DNA of 47,417 nt from an uncultured Flavobacteriales bacterium (GCA_913042175.1 CAJWIX010000006.1:1-47417); one strand, 5' to 3'; shown: positions 15,622-25,843, numbered from the stretch's first letter. Notes: generated from the sequence alone by a model not told the origin. A program made the numbers and translations.

Positions 15622-16974
15622 ATGAACATATATTTTAAAAAGCATTTAGCTAATTTTCTCACTTTATTACTTTTCGTTTCAGTATCCCTTTTTGCTTATT
15701 CTCAAGATGGTGAAAAATTATTCAAGGCCAATTGTGCTTCTTGTCACCACCCTGTTAAAAATGCTACTGGGCCTAAAATGCAAGGAGTATTACAAAAATG
15801 GGAAGACAATGGCGAAGGAGAGTTAATTTACGAATGGGTTAAAAACCCTGCTGAGTTGTACAATAGTGGTAAATCTAAAATGGCAAAAGCCATTTGGGAT
15901 TGGTCACCTACTGTTATGACACCACAAGGTCATCTGTCTAAAGATGAGGTGAAATCTATTTTTGCTTATGTAGACGCTTATGCGCCTCCAGTAGCTGCTG
16001 ATGGTGCTGCAGCTAATGATACAACTTATGAAGCTGAAGATGAATCAGTTTCATTTTGGTGGTGGATTGTTATCGGGCTTTTAATTTTTGTATTATTTGC
16101 CACATTTGGTGTTCGAAGAGAACTTTCAGAGGTTATTGCAGCCAAAGAAGGAGCCGAAGTTGACCCTAAAAAAACTTTCATTGTTAGTGCTAGGAAATGG
16201 GCTTTAAGAAATTGGTTTGTAACTGTTTTGCTTATTGTTGCAGTTGCACTCTTTTCAGGTGTTGAATTACTTGGAAGACTCTATCAAGTTGGTGTTTATC
16301 AAGATTATCAACCCTCTCAACCAATCGCTTATTCTCATAAGCTGCATGCTGGTAACATGGGGATAGAATGTAAGTACTGCCATCATTCTGCAGAGAAATC
16401 AAAACATGCTGGTATTCCATCTGTAAATGTTTGTATGAACTGTCACGCTGTAGTTCATGAAGGACCTCAATATGGTACAGAAGAAATTGATAAAATTCAC
16501 CTTGCCGCTGGTTATAATAAAGCAAAACAAGGTTACAATACAGATGATAATGGAAATAGGATTGAGCAGCCATTAGTTTGGAATAAAGCCCATAACCTAC
16601 CAGATCATGTCTACTTTAGTCATGCCCAACACGTACACCCAAACACTGGAAATATTGATTGTAGACAATGTCATGGGCCAGTACAAAATTACACTTTAGG
16701 TAGAGTTTCTACTACAGAAGAAGTAAATGCCTATGCTACTACTGATGAAGGAATGGAAAAGGGAATTATTCAATTGACTAAACCTATCTTAACTATGGGT
16801 TGGTGTATTGAATGCCACAATAAAAAGGAAATTGACTTGGCTAGCTCTGGTTATTATGAAGAAATACACAATAGATTAAAATCAAGAGCTGACATTCACA
16901 ACAATATTTTTGAAGACGATAAGGTTACCGTTAAGGAATTAGGTGGATGGGAATGTGCAAAATGTCACTATTAA
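15622..16974 (+). CDS. actA: alternative complex III subunit A, multiheme cytochrome c
   Basis: The heme-carrying subunit of the quinol:cytochrome c oxidoreductase ACIII, 450 residues. A signal peptide (1-27) is followed by a class I cytochrome c domain with CASCH (Cys38-His42), a membrane helix (about 146-163, starting WWWIVIGLL), a second helix (about 192-212), and a periplasmic multiheme domain with CKYCH, CMNCH, CRQCH, CIECH and a final CAKCH at the very C-terminus. That gives six CxxCH heme sites: the usual pentaheme ActA plus a fused monoheme domain, an arrangement seen in Bacteroidota. First gene of the operon; 19 bases to actB. Confidence 0.93.
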   Translation: MNIYFKKHLANFLTLLLFVSVSLFAYSQDGEKLFKANCASCHHPVKNATGPKMQGVLQKWEDNGEGELIYEWVKNPAELYNSGKSKMAKAIWDWSPTVMTPQGHLSKDEVKSIFAYVDAYAPPVAADGAAANDTTYEAEDESVSFWWWIVIGLLIFVLFATFGVRRELSEVIAAKEGAEVDPKKTFIVSARKWALRNWFVTVLLIVAVALFSGVELLGRLYQVGVYQDYQPSQPIAYSHKLHAGNMGIECKYCHHSAEKSKHAGIPSVNVCMNCHAVVHEGPQYGTEEIDKIHLAAGYNKAKQGYNTDDNGNRIEQPLVWNKAHNLPDHVYFSHAQHVHPNTGNIDCRQCHGPVQNYTLGRVSTTEEVNAYATTDEGMEKGIIQLTKPILTMGWCIECHNKKEIDLASSGYYEEIHNRLKSRADIHNNIFEDDKVTVKELGGWECAKCHY

Positions 16975-16993
16975 TGAATATTAAATTTAGTTC

Positions 16994-19900
16994 ATGAGTA
17001 AAACTAAAACATATTGGAAGGGATACGCGGAAAAAAACAACACTCCGGATTTTGTAAATTCTAGCCATAAAGAATTTCAAGATAAAATTCCTGTAGAAGA
17101 ATTTTTAGCAGATGAGGGAATTCAAGATTTAAAAACTGGTAGAAGAGATTTCTTGAAATTTATGGGCTTTAGTGTTGCTGCAGCTTCATTGGCTTCTTGT
17201 GAAGCGCCCGTGATTAAATCAATACCCTATGTAAATAAGCCTGAAGAAATAACACCTGGAATTGCCAATTGGTATGCTTCTTCATTCTATGATGGAAATA
17301 ATTTCGCCAATGTCTTGGTCAAATCTAGAGAAGGTAGACCAATTTGGTTAAAAGGTAAAAAAGACGGCTTTACATCTGGTGGTATTACTCCTGCAATTTC
17401 TACTTCTGTACTTAATTTATACAATAGTTCTAGACTGAATGGTCCTAAAAAGAACAATGAAGATGCAAGCTGGGTATCTATAGATACTGAAATTAAAAAT
17501 AAGCTATCAAGTATAGTTGATAATAATGGTTCAATTAGAATTCTTACGAACACCATTATCTCCCCTTCAACAAATGCTGCTATTAATGAGTTTATTAATG
17601 CGCATTCTAAACTTGATGAAGAGGGTAATAACCAGTCTAACATTAAGCATGTACAATATGATGCACAATCTTATTTTGGTATTAGACAAGCTAATGAAAA
17701 AACTTTTGGTGAAGCTTTTATTCCAACATATCATTTTGAAAAGGCAAAAACCATTGTTTCTTTAAATGCAGACTTCATCAGTTCATGGCTTATGCCTACA
17801 AAGTTTGCTTTAGATTACAGTAAATCTAGAAAACCAGAAAATGGATGGATGTCAATGCATTTTCAATTTGAATCTAACTATTCTTTAACTGGTGCTAATG
17901 CAGATTATAGAGCAAGAATTAAACCTTCGGAAGAAGCAGCTCTTGCTTCATCCATATTGTCTATGTTAGATGGTGGCAGTGCTAAACACGACTTTTCTCA
18001 GGATGTATTAACTAAGTTGTCTAATGCTGTTAATTCCTTAAAAGAAAACAAGGGATCTTCTCTTGTTGTATCGGGATCAAACGATGCGCATATTCAGGCC
18101 ATGGTTAATAAAATTAATTTCAAGCTTGGAAATTATGGATCAACCATCAATCACGCCCAACCTTTAAATTTATTTAATGGTAATGACACTGAGGTTGAGC
18201 AGTTAGTCAATGATATTTCTGCCAACAAAATAGATGCTTTAATTGTCTACAATTGTAATCCAGTTTACTCTTTACCTAATGGAGATAAATTAGGGGAAGT
18301 GTTGTCTAATAGTAAAATGCTAAAAGTATCTTTTGCTGATGTAATGGATGAAACGGCTTCATGCTGTCAATATGTATGTCCAGACCATAATTATTTAGAA
18401 TCTTGGTGTGATTTTGAACCAACACCTGGTCATGTTAGTTTACAACAACCTATCATTAGACCTCTTTATAATACAAGACAAGCTCAAGAATCATTCTTAG
18501 TTTGGGCAAATAAGGCAGATAGAGGAGTTAGTGAAAGTAAAGTTTTTTACAATTTCATTAAAGATAATTGGACAGCCAATAATATTGGTAATCAATCAGA
18601 TTATATCACATTTGATGAATTCTGGAATTGGACAGTGCACAATGGATTTACGAATACTGCATCCATAAATTCTATTGAGTTACAGGATTTTGAGATAGAT
18701 GCTAATGTTAAAGTTTCTTCATCAGAATGGGAAGTTGCTTTATATCAAAATGAACTAGGATTAGGGCAATATGCATCAAATCCATGGCTACAAGAATTAC
18801 CTAGCGCCATTACAAAAGTTGTTTGGGATAATTATATAACAATGGCACCATCAGATTGTTTTAAGTTATTTGGAATTAATGATGGAGACCCTAAGGCTGC
18901 TTGGGATGGTATTCACCTTGGTCAAGAAGAAAAAGCATTTGTAGCTACAGTTAAGTTAGGTGAAAATGAATTGACTCTACCTGTTTTTCCACTTCCTGGA
19001 CAAGCAGATGGTACAATTGGTATTGCTATGGGCTATGGTAGAGGAGCTGGTGACTTAGATATAGGTAAAGCTGCTTTTCAATGTGACGAGTTTGGCAATC
19101 ATTTAAAAGATGAAAATGGAGCATTGATACCTGTTGGAGGCAATGCATTTAAATTGTCAAGTTTCTCAAACGGATTATTAAATTATCAAGGTGCAGTTGA
19201 AGTTACTGCTACAACTGAAAAGTATTCATTGGCTTGCACACAAACCCATCATACGATAATGGGTAGAACTTCGATAGTTAAGGAAACTACTTATGACTTC
19301 TGGAAAGAAAATCATGAATACAATCAAGAGGCCTACAATCCAGTAGTTAAGTTACATAGCCATGCAGAAGGAGGTCATTCTGAAGTGAACGCTACTGAAT
19401 ATTCACTATGGGATGAACATCCAGTTGAACAAGTTGGTCACCGTTGGGGAATGTCCATTGATTTATCTTCTTGTAATGGATGTGGTGTTTGTATTACTGC
19501 TTGCCATTCAGAAAATAATGTTCCTGTTGTTGGAAAAGATGAAGTTAGAAGATCTCGTGATATGCACTGGTTGAGAATGGATAGATATTTTTCTTCTATT
19601 GAAGATGATAATAGATCAAAATGGGAGGAATCAAGACGTTCTGAAGGAGATTTTGATTATGGCAAATTAGAAGTGCCAGAAGATAACCCGTCAGTTGTGT
19701 TTATGCCCATGTTATGTCAACATTGTAACCACGCACCATGCGAAACAGTATGTCCTGTAGCAGCTACTACGCATAGTAATGAAGGGTTAAATATGATGAC
19801 CTATAATAGATGTATTGGTACAAGATATTGTGCTAATAACTGCCCTTACAAGGTAAGAAGGTTTAACTGGTTCAATTACAGAGATTACAGGAAGTTTAAA

Positions 19901-20290
19901 AACGTCAATCCAAATCAGGATATGATGGCGAGAATGGTTTTAAATCCAGATGTTGTGGTAAGATCAAGAGGTGTTATGGAAAAATGTAGCTTCTGTGTCC
20001 AAAGAATACAAGAAGGGAAGTTAGCAGCTAAAAAAGACGCTAGACCGGTAATTGATGGTGACGTAACCACTGCTTGTGCTGATGCATGTCCAAATGATTG
20101 TATCACTTTTGGAGATTGGAATGATGAATCTTCAAAAATTAGAGAGGTTTCTGGTTCAGACAGAGCGTATCAAGCGTTAGAAGAAGTTGGAGTTAAGCCG
20201 AATATTTGGTATCAATTAAAAATTAGAAATAACAATGATGAAATTGCTGCAAATGAAGTTTCTGAAGAAACTCATGCAGCGTCTCATTAA
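16994..20290 (+). CDS. actB: alternative complex III subunit B, molybdopterin-oxidoreductase-like/ferredoxin fusion
   Basis: A 1098-residue subunit with a twin-arginine motif (GRRDFLKF, Arg50-Arg51) followed by a hydrophobic stretch and Cys69, so it is exported folded and may be lipidated. The large N-terminal part (about 70-780) has a molybdopterin-oxidoreductase fold; in ACIII this part carries no molybdenum cofactor. The C-terminal part (about 815-1060) is an iron-sulfur protein: CNGCGVCITACH, CQHCNHAPCETVCP, CIGTRYCANNCP, CSFCVQR and CADACPNDC provide four cluster sites, by family knowledge three 4Fe-4S and one 3Fe-4S. It passes electrons between quinol and the ActA/ActE hemes. Confidence 0.94.
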   Translation: MSKTKTYWKGYAEKNNTPDFVNSSHKEFQDKIPVEEFLADEGIQDLKTGRRDFLKFMGFSVAAASLASCEAPVIKSIPYVNKPEEITPGIANWYASSFYDGNNFANVLVKSREGRPIWLKGKKDGFTSGGITPAISTSVLNLYNSSRLNGPKKNNEDASWVSIDTEIKNKLSSIVDNNGSIRILTNTIISPSTNAAINEFINAHSKLDEEGNNQSNIKHVQYDAQSYFGIRQANEKTFGEAFIPTYHFEKAKTIVSLNADFISSWLMPTKFALDYSKSRKPENGWMSMHFQFESNYSLTGANADYRARIKPSEEAALASSILSMLDGGSAKHDFSQDVLTKLSNAVNSLKENKGSSLVVSGSNDAHIQAMVNKINFKLGNYGSTINHAQPLNLFNGNDTEVEQLVNDISANKIDALIVYNCNPVYSLPNGDKLGEVLSNSKMLKVSFADVMDETASCCQYVCPDHNYLESWCDFEPTPGHVSLQQPIIRPLYNTRQAQESFLVWANKADRGVSESKVFYNFIKDNWTANNIGNQSDYITFDEFWNWTVHNGFTNTASINSIELQDFEIDANVKVSSSEWEVALYQNELGLGQYASNPWLQELPSAITKVVWDNYITMAPSDCFKLFGINDGDPKAAWDGIHLGQEEKAFVATVKLGENELTLPVFPLPGQADGTIGIAMGYGRGAGDLDIGKAAFQCDEFGNHLKDENGALIPVGGNAFKLSSFSNGLLNYQGAVEVTATTEKYSLACTQTHHTIMGRTSIVKETTYDFWKENHEYNQEAYNPVVKLHSHAEGGHSEVNATEYSLWDEHPVEQVGHRWGMSIDLSSCNGCGVCITACHSENNVPVVGKDEVRRSRDMHWLRMDRYFSSIEDDNRSKWEESRRSEGDFDYGKLEVPEDNPSVVFMPMLCQHCNHAPCETVCPVAATTHSNEGLNMMTYNRCIGTRYCANNCPYKVRRFNWFNYRDYRKFKNVNPNQDMMARMVLNPDVVVRSRGVMEKCSFCVQRIQEGKLAAKKDARPVIDGDVTTACADACPNDCITFGDWNDESSKIREVSGSDRAYQALEEVGVKPNIWYQLKIRNNNDEIAANEVSEETHAASH

Positions 20291-20302
20291 TAGTAGAACA
20301 TT

Positions 20303-21712
20303 ATGCATAAAGAAGCCGATATAAGATTACCTCTGATCCTTGGTGATAAATCGTACAAGGATATTACAGAAGATATTGTTAAGCCTATAGAAGGAAAGGC
20401 ACCAAAAACTTGGTACTTGCTTTTTATGATTTCTGTTGTCATAGCTCTTTGGGGGGTTGGGTGTATAGTTTACTTATTAGGTACTGGAGTTGGAGTTTGG
20501 GGATTGAATAAAACAGTTGGTTGGGCATGGGATATCACCAATTTCGTATGGTGGGTTGGTATTGGCCATGCCGGAACATTAATTTCAGCAGTGCTTTTAC
20601 TTTTTAGACAAAAATGGAGATTTGCCATTAATAGGGCTGCAGAAGCTATGACCATATTTGCTGTAATGATGGCTGGATTATTTCCTTTAATCCACATGGG
20701 TAGGTTATGGTTAGGGTATTGGGTATTTCCATTACCTAATCAGTTTGGTTCATTATGGGTAAATTTTAACTCTCCACTTTTATGGGATGTATTTGCCATA
20801 TCAACTTATTTTTCAGTGTCTTTAGTCTTTTGGTATATTGGTTTAATTCCTGATTTTGCTACAATTAGAGATCGGGTTACTAAGCCATTAGCAAAAAGAG
20901 TATATAAGGTATTGAGTTTTGGATGGACTGGAGATGCTAAAGCTTGGAATAGATTTGAAATTGTTTCTCTAGTACTAGCTGGTTTAGCTACGCCACTTGT
21001 ATTCTCAGTTCACTCTATCGTATCTTTTGACTTTGCTACTTCAGTTATTCCCGGATGGCACACTACTATTTTTCCTCCTTATTTTGTTTCTGGTGCTGTA
21101 TTCTCAGGATTTGCAATGGTACAAACCCTGATGTTAATATTAAGAAAAGCATATAAATTGGAAGCATATTTACATGTCAAGCACGTTGAGTACATGAACA
21201 TTGTAATTATTGTAACAGGTTCAATAGTAGGTGTTGCTTATATTACAGAGTTATTTGTTTCTTGGTACTCAGGTGTTGAATACGAATCTTATGCTTTCTT
21301 AAATAGAGCTACTGGTCCTTATTGGTGGTCTTATTGGGCCATGATGACCTGTAATGTAATTTCACCACAATTATTTTGGTTTAAAAAGTTAAGAACCAGC
21401 TTAATGTTTTCATTCTTTATGTCTATAGTCATAAATATTGGAATGTGGTTTGAAAGATTTGTAATTATTGTAACATCATTGCATCGTGATTATGTTCCAT
21501 CATCTTGGTCATATTTCCATCCAACATGGGTTGATATCGGTGTTTTCATGGGAACTTTAGGTATTTTCTTTGTATTTTATTTATTATTCTCTAGATATTT
21601 CCCCGTGATGCCAATTGCGGAGTTAAAGACCATTTTAAAATCTTCTGGTAAAAATTACAAAGAGGGTTATGGTCATGGAAAAGGATATTGGGATAAACAT
21701 GCAGAACATTAA
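20303..21712 (+). CDS. actC: alternative complex III subunit C, NrfD/PsrC-like quinol-binding membrane protein
   Basis: A 469-residue polytopic inner-membrane protein of the NrfD/PsrC family with about ten hydrophobic segments. The N-terminal cytoplasmic stretch is followed by the first helix (TWYLLFMISVVIALWGVGC); FVWWVGIGHAGTLISA is the conserved quinol-site region, and FPLIHMGRLWLGYW, SFDFATSVIPGWHTTIFPPY and MNIVIIVTGSIVGVAYITE follow. It is the quinol-oxidising/proton-translocating subunit by analogy with solved ACIII structures. Twelve bases after actB, eight before actD. Confidence 0.94.
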   Translation: MHKEADIRLPLILGDKSYKDITEDIVKPIEGKAPKTWYLLFMISVVIALWGVGCIVYLLGTGVGVWGLNKTVGWAWDITNFVWWVGIGHAGTLISAVLLLFRQKWRFAINRAAEAMTIFAVMMAGLFPLIHMGRLWLGYWVFPLPNQFGSLWVNFNSPLLWDVFAISTYFSVSLVFWYIGLIPDFATIRDRVTKPLAKRVYKVLSFGWTGDAKAWNRFEIVSLVLAGLATPLVFSVHSIVSFDFATSVIPGWHTTIFPPYFVSGAVFSGFAMVQTLMLILRKAYKLEAYLHVKHVEYMNIVIIVTGSIVGVAYITELFVSWYSGVEYESYAFLNRATGPYWWSYWAMMTCNVISPQLFWFKKLRTSLMFSFFMSIVINIGMWFERFVIIVTSLHRDYVPSSWSYFHPTWVDIGVFMGTLGIFFVFYLLFSRYFPVMPIAELKTILKSSGKNYKEGYGHGKGYWDKHAEH

Positions 21713-21720
21713 TTTGAATT

Positions 21721-22254
21721 ATGGCAGATAAAGTAATATACGCAATGTATGATGATGATGATACGCTCATGAATGGAGCTAAGCATCTTGTCAAAGAAGG
21801 AGTAAAAGTATCAGATGTATACTCACCAATGCCATTACATGGTATTGATCCAATTATTGGAGTTGAACCAACAAGATTAGGTATTGCAGCATTCCTTTAT
21901 GGGCTTACTGGAACCATGTTGGCTATTATTGGAATTCGTTATATGATGATTATTGATTGGCCAATGAATATTGGAGGAAAACCAAACTTTAGTCTACACG
22001 AGAACATGTTATCATTCGTTCCTATCTTTTTTGAATTTACAGTTCTTTGTGCTGCTCACGGCATGGCCATTACTTATTTACTAAGAAATAAAACTTTACC
22101 TGGAATGCCTGCAAGAAATCCAGATCCAAGAACAACGGATGACAAATTTATTATTGAAATTAAATCTTCTGAAAATGCTCATATTGAGGATAAAAAATTA
22201 TCAGACTTAATTAAGAGCACAGGATTTATTGAAATAGAAGAAAAAAAATATTAA
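21721..22254 (+). CDS. actD: alternative complex III subunit D (DUF3341)
   Basis: A 177-residue DUF3341 protein. A cytoplasmic ferredoxin-like N-terminal domain (VIYAMYDDDDTLMNGAKHL, then MPLHGIDP) precedes two membrane helices (about 57-77 and 98-118, the latter LSFVPIFFEFTVLCAAHGMA). It is a structural membrane subunit of ACIII. Gap to actE is one base, indicating tight coupling. Confidence 0.93.
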   Translation: MADKVIYAMYDDDDTLMNGAKHLVKEGVKVSDVYSPMPLHGIDPIIGVEPTRLGIAAFLYGLTGTMLAIIGIRYMMIIDWPMNIGGKPNFSLHENMLSFVPIFFEFTVLCAAHGMAITYLLRNKTLPGMPARNPDPRTTDDKFIIEIKSSENAHIEDKKLSDLIKSTGFIEIEEKKY

Positions 22255-22255
22255 C

Positions 22256-22936
22256 ATGAGCAATAGAATTTTAAAAAGCCAGTATACCTTATTGCTAATT
22301 CTTGTAACAGCAATGTTTTTTCAGTCTTGCGTTAAGCATCCTGATTCTCCTGGATATGAATATTCGGATGATATGACAAGATCACAAGCTATTGAAGCAT
22401 ATGTAGATTATGGTCTTGTTGCTGATAATGTAAACGATTCATTAAAGCAAACAATATCTGCAAGAATTCCTGCTGAAGGATCTATCCCTTACAGTGAGAA
22501 TAAAAATACAGCTAGTCTAAACATGCCGTTTAACTATGCTGCAGGTGAAGATGAAAGAATTAGAGCAGGACAAGAAGTAGTATTGCCTACTCATTATTAC
22601 AATAATGATGATATAGCAAAAGCTAATATAGCTGAAGGTAAAAGGTTGTATGGTCTATTTTGTGCTCATTGTCATGGAGACAAAGGAAATGGAGATGGGA
22701 AAGTTATTACAGTTGGTGGATATCCAGCAGCTCCACCTGCATATAACACTCTTCAAGATAGAACTCCTGGTTCAGTATTTCATACAATAACTCATGGAAA
22801 AAATGCAATGGGACCACATTCCTCTCAATTAAATAAGGATGAAAGATGGAAAGTTGCCATGTATGTAAGAACAATGCAATTTGATGGGGATTTAAACATG
22901 GAAGAATTAACAGCTGATAACGCTACTATAGAATAA
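22256..22936 (+). CDS. actE: alternative complex III subunit E, monoheme cytochrome c lipoprotein
   Basis: A 226-residue lipoprotein cytochrome c. The lipobox is FFQSC (Cys25) after a hydrophobic signal. A class I cytochrome c domain occupies about residues 118-215 with CAHCHGDKGNGDG as the heme site and MGPHSSQL containing the probable axial Met. It docks on the periplasmic side of ACIII and probably hands electrons toward the oxidase. Fifteen bases before actF. Confidence 0.93.
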   Translation: MSNRILKSQYTLLLILVTAMFFQSCVKHPDSPGYEYSDDMTRSQAIEAYVDYGLVADNVNDSLKQTISARIPAEGSIPYSENKNTASLNMPFNYAAGEDERIRAGQEVVLPTHYYNNDDIAKANIAEGKRLYGLFCAHCHGDKGNGDGKVITVGGYPAAPPAYNTLQDRTPGSVFHTITHGKNAMGPHSSQLNKDERWKVAMYVRTMQFDGDLNMEELTADNATIE

Positions 22937-22951
22937 TTAAAGAAGAGAAAA

Positions 22952-24529
22952 ATGGAATATACAATTTCAGATAGAGCTAAAAAAGTTACCCTCGGCCTCG
23001 CTTTAGTAGGATTAGTCTTACTTGTGATAGGGTTCTTTAGTCAAAAGGATTTCGTTTATGCTGAAAAAATAAACGACCACGCTGTTTCTATAAAGTATAA
23101 TGGTAAGGCTGGTACTGATCTTCAAGACCAACTTAAAGAAAAGATCAAACAAAAAATGCATGGATATAAAGTAGATTTTCACGATGCTCACGCTCATCAT
23201 GATAATCATACTGAAAATCATCATGCATCGGAGGAGTCAGAGTCAGAACATGAAACTTTACATGCAAGTACGGGATCTGAACATGCTGATCATGCAGCAC
23301 ACCACGGTCCAACTTTTGTTTGGGACGTTCATTTAGACCACGAGGAAACTGCAGAAAACCATGGTGGTCATCATGAAAGTGGAGCAGATCAATTGGTTTC
23401 TATGGTAGAAAGTGGAGAGATTTCATTTGCAGATAAAGGAAACAGAAGATTTTGGTCAAACTTATTGGTCAATGGATTTTTCTTCTTCGGTATATCATTG
23501 GGGGCTTTATTTTACTTAGCACTTCATTATGCTACTGAATCTGGTTGGGGTGTAGTATTATTGAGAATATTCGAAGGAATCATGTCTGCTATGCCTATAG
23601 GAATAGCGGTATTGCTAGTTGTTTTAATTGTTGGATCATTTGGAGGCCATCACATCTACCCTTGGATGGATCCAGAATATACTGATCCTAATTCTGCTCA
23701 TTTTGACCCTATTATTTTTGGTAAAAAAGCCTATCTCAATCTGCCATTCTTCTGGATTAGGGCACTAGCTTATTTTGCTACATTTTATCTTTTCTTAAGA
23801 TGGTTTAAAAAGAAATCACGCCAAGAAGATAGAGAAGGAGGAACAGAAAGCCACTTTAAAATGTACAGAAGAGGAGCCTTGTTTTTAGTATTCTTTGCAG
23901 TTTTTTCTTCAACAATGGCTTGGGATTTTATTATGTCTATTGATACACACTGGTTTAGTACTTTATTCGGATGGTATGTCTTCTCTGGCATTTGGTTGAG
24001 TGGAATGATAATGGTAATGATGGTAACATTATACCTAAGAAAGAGAGGTTATTTACCCTATGTAAATGAAAGTCATATACATGATGTTGGTAAATGGATG
24101 TTTGCGTTAAGCTTTTTATGGAGTTATTTATGGTTCTCTCAATTTATGTTGATATGGTATTCAAACATACCAGAAGAGGTTATATATTTTACAGAGAGAA
24201 TAGAAAATTATAAAATTTTATTCTTTGGAACATTCATTGTGAATTTCTTCTTTCCAATGGTGTTCTTCATGTCAAGAGATACAAAAAGGTCAGCTGGTTA
24301 TTTGATTGTAATTGGCTTGATGATTTTTGTAGGTCATTGGTTTGACGTATTCAATATGGTTATGCCAGGAACATTATTCGATCAGTGGGAATTAGGATTA
24401 TTGGAATTAGGCATGTTTATGATGTTCTTAGGGACATTTGTATACACTGTTCTAAGAGCAATATCTAAGGCCCCATTATTACAAAAAAATCATCCCTATT
24501 TAGAGGAGAGTAAACACCATGAATTTTAA
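22952..24529 (+). CDS. actF: alternative complex III subunit F with a His-rich periplasmic/loop insertion
   Basis: A 525-residue polytopic membrane protein, homologous to ActC, with a first helix at about 12-30 and about nine more from residue 155 onward (NLLVNGFFFFGISLGALFYL; PFFWIRALAYFATFYLFLRW; SFLWSYLWFSQFMLIW; YLIVIGLMIFVGHWFDVF). Between the first and second helices lies a soluble loop of roughly 120 residues containing 19 His in residues 70-141. Such a loop is present in some Bacteroidota ActF proteins, but the His density is notable. It forms the second large membrane subunit of ACIII. Confidence 0.92.
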   Translation: MEYTISDRAKKVTLGLALVGLVLLVIGFFSQKDFVYAEKINDHAVSIKYNGKAGTDLQDQLKEKIKQKMHGYKVDFHDAHAHHDNHTENHHASEESESEHETLHASTGSEHADHAAHHGPTFVWDVHLDHEETAENHGGHHESGADQLVSMVESGEISFADKGNRRFWSNLLVNGFFFFGISLGALFYLALHYATESGWGVVLLRIFEGIMSAMPIGIAVLLVVLIVGSFGGHHIYPWMDPEYTDPNSAHFDPIIFGKKAYLNLPFFWIRALAYFATFYLFLRWFKKKSRQEDREGGTESHFKMYRRGALFLVFFAVFSSTMAWDFIMSIDTHWFSTLFGWYVFSGIWLSGMIMVMMVTLYLRKRGYLPYVNESHIHDVGKWMFALSFLWSYLWFSQFMLIWYSNIPEEVIYFTERIENYKILFFGTFIVNFFFPMVFFMSRDTKRSAGYLIVIGLMIFVGHWFDVFNMVMPGTLFDQWELGLLELGMFMMFLGTFVYTVLRAISKAPLLQKNHPYLEESKHHEF

Positions 24530-24541
24530 TATTAATTAGTT

Positions 24542-25843
24542 ATGGAAGGTAAATTCATTATAATCATTGCAGTAGCACTATTCTTCATTGCATTAGTGCA
24601 GTTAATGAAAATTTATGATTTAGCAGCAAAGGTAAGAGGTGCTAAATCTCAAGAAAAAATGACTAGAGGGGAAAACATGTTGATGGCTAATCTCATGCTA
24701 GTATTCATGGTTGTATTTTTTGGTTTTATAATATGGTTAATTGCAAAATATGGAGCAAATGCTGGCTTGTACAAAGCAGCATCTGAGCATGGTCAGGAAT
24801 TAGACGATTTATTGATGATTAACTGGTATATTATTCTTCCAGTATTTTTCATAACAAATAGTCTATTATTTATTTTTTCTTGGAAATACTATCATAGAGA
24901 AGAGAGAAAAGCGCTTTACTACCCTCACAATAATAAGCTTGAGCTTATATGGACCGTCCTTCCAGCAATTGCATTAGCTATTATCATTGTCTTTGGTATT
25001 CGTACATGGAATGGTATAATGTATAATAAAGAGGAAGGTCAAGTTATTGAGGTGTATGCTTATCAATTTGGTTGGTTAGTTCGTTATGCTGGTGCAGATA
25101 ATGAATTGGGGGAAGCAAATTATAAATTGGTTTCTTCCACTAATCCGTTGGGAGTAATTACGGATCAATCTATTCAAGACACATATAATGAAATTGACAC
25201 AAAAGTTTCTGGAATTGATAGTGAACTTAAAGAGAATAGAAATTCTAATGGAGATCTTTTAATGCCTAAATCGAAAGCAGACAAAAAGTTAGATGAATTA
25301 GAAAGATTGAAGAGAAGAAAATATAGAATTGAAGCTGCAATTGATAAAAGAGAAGCCAACAAAACAGCTTATGCATCTAGTGATGATGATATTGTTGTTC
25401 AGGAACTACATTTAGTTAAAGGTCAGCCATACACGTTTATTTTTAGGTCAAAAGATGTTATTCACTGTCCTTGGCTACCTCACTTCAGGGCTCAAATTAA
25501 TTCAGTGCCAGGAATGGAAACTAGTTTTAAGCTAACACCAACTATTACGACTGAAGAAATGAGAAATATGCCTGAAGTTCAAGAGCATTATAAAAACATA
25601 AACGAAATCCACAATGAGCGAAAAAGAAGGATTGGTGAAGAGGAAGAAAAGGTTTTATTTGACTATGTGCTGCTATGTAATAAGATATGTGGAGCAGGGC
25701 ACTCAAACATGCAGATAAAGGTAGTCGTTGAAACTCAAGAGGAATTTGAAAATTGGATTGAAAATAATGGAGATAAAAAGCGTTTAACTTTTTCAGGCCA
25801 AGAGGTTAATTGGAGTGAGACAAAAGAACAAGCGTCTCTTTGA
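24542..25843 (+). CDS. coxB: cytochrome c oxidase subunit II, enlarged
   Basis: The CuA-bearing subunit of a heme-copper oxidase, 433 residues, much longer than the 220-350 typical elsewhere. Hydrophobic segments lie at about 4-22, 50-70, 94-113 and 133-152; the last two are the usual hairpin and the first two are extra. The cupredoxin domain starts at about 165 (EVYAYQFGWLVRY). CuA ligands are complete: His308 in DVIHCPW and CNKICGAGHSNM with Cys379, Cys383, His387 and Met390. A charged, helical insertion at about 206-284 (TKVSGIDSELKENRN, ELERLKRRKYRIEA) interrupts the cupredoxin domain, and a second one lies at about 337-371. Twelve bases after actF. Confidence 0.94.
   Translation: MEGKFIIIIAVALFFIALVQLMKIYDLAAKVRGAKSQEKMTRGENMLMANLMLVFMVVFFGFIIWLIAKYGANAGLYKAASEHGQELDDLLMINWYIILPVFFITNSLLFIFSWKYYHREERKALYYPHNNKLELIWTVLPAIALAIIIVFGIRTWNGIMYNKEEGQVIEVYAYQFGWLVRYAGADNELGEANYKLVSSTNPLGVITDQSIQDTYNEIDTKVSGIDSELKENRNSNGDLLMPKSKADKKLDELERLKRRKYRIEAAIDKREANKTAYASSDDDIVVQELHLVKGQPYTFIFRSKDVIHCPWLPHFRAQINSVPGMETSFKLTPTITTEEMRNMPEVQEHYKNINEIHNERKRRIGEEEEKVLFDYVLLCNKICGAGHSNMQIKVVVETQEEFENWIENNGDKKRLTFSGQEVNWSETKEQASL

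Noticed and set aside
16232-16573. 113-residue minus-strand ORF
   Set aside because: Antisense of the actA multiheme region; Gln/His-rich product with no coding logic of its own.
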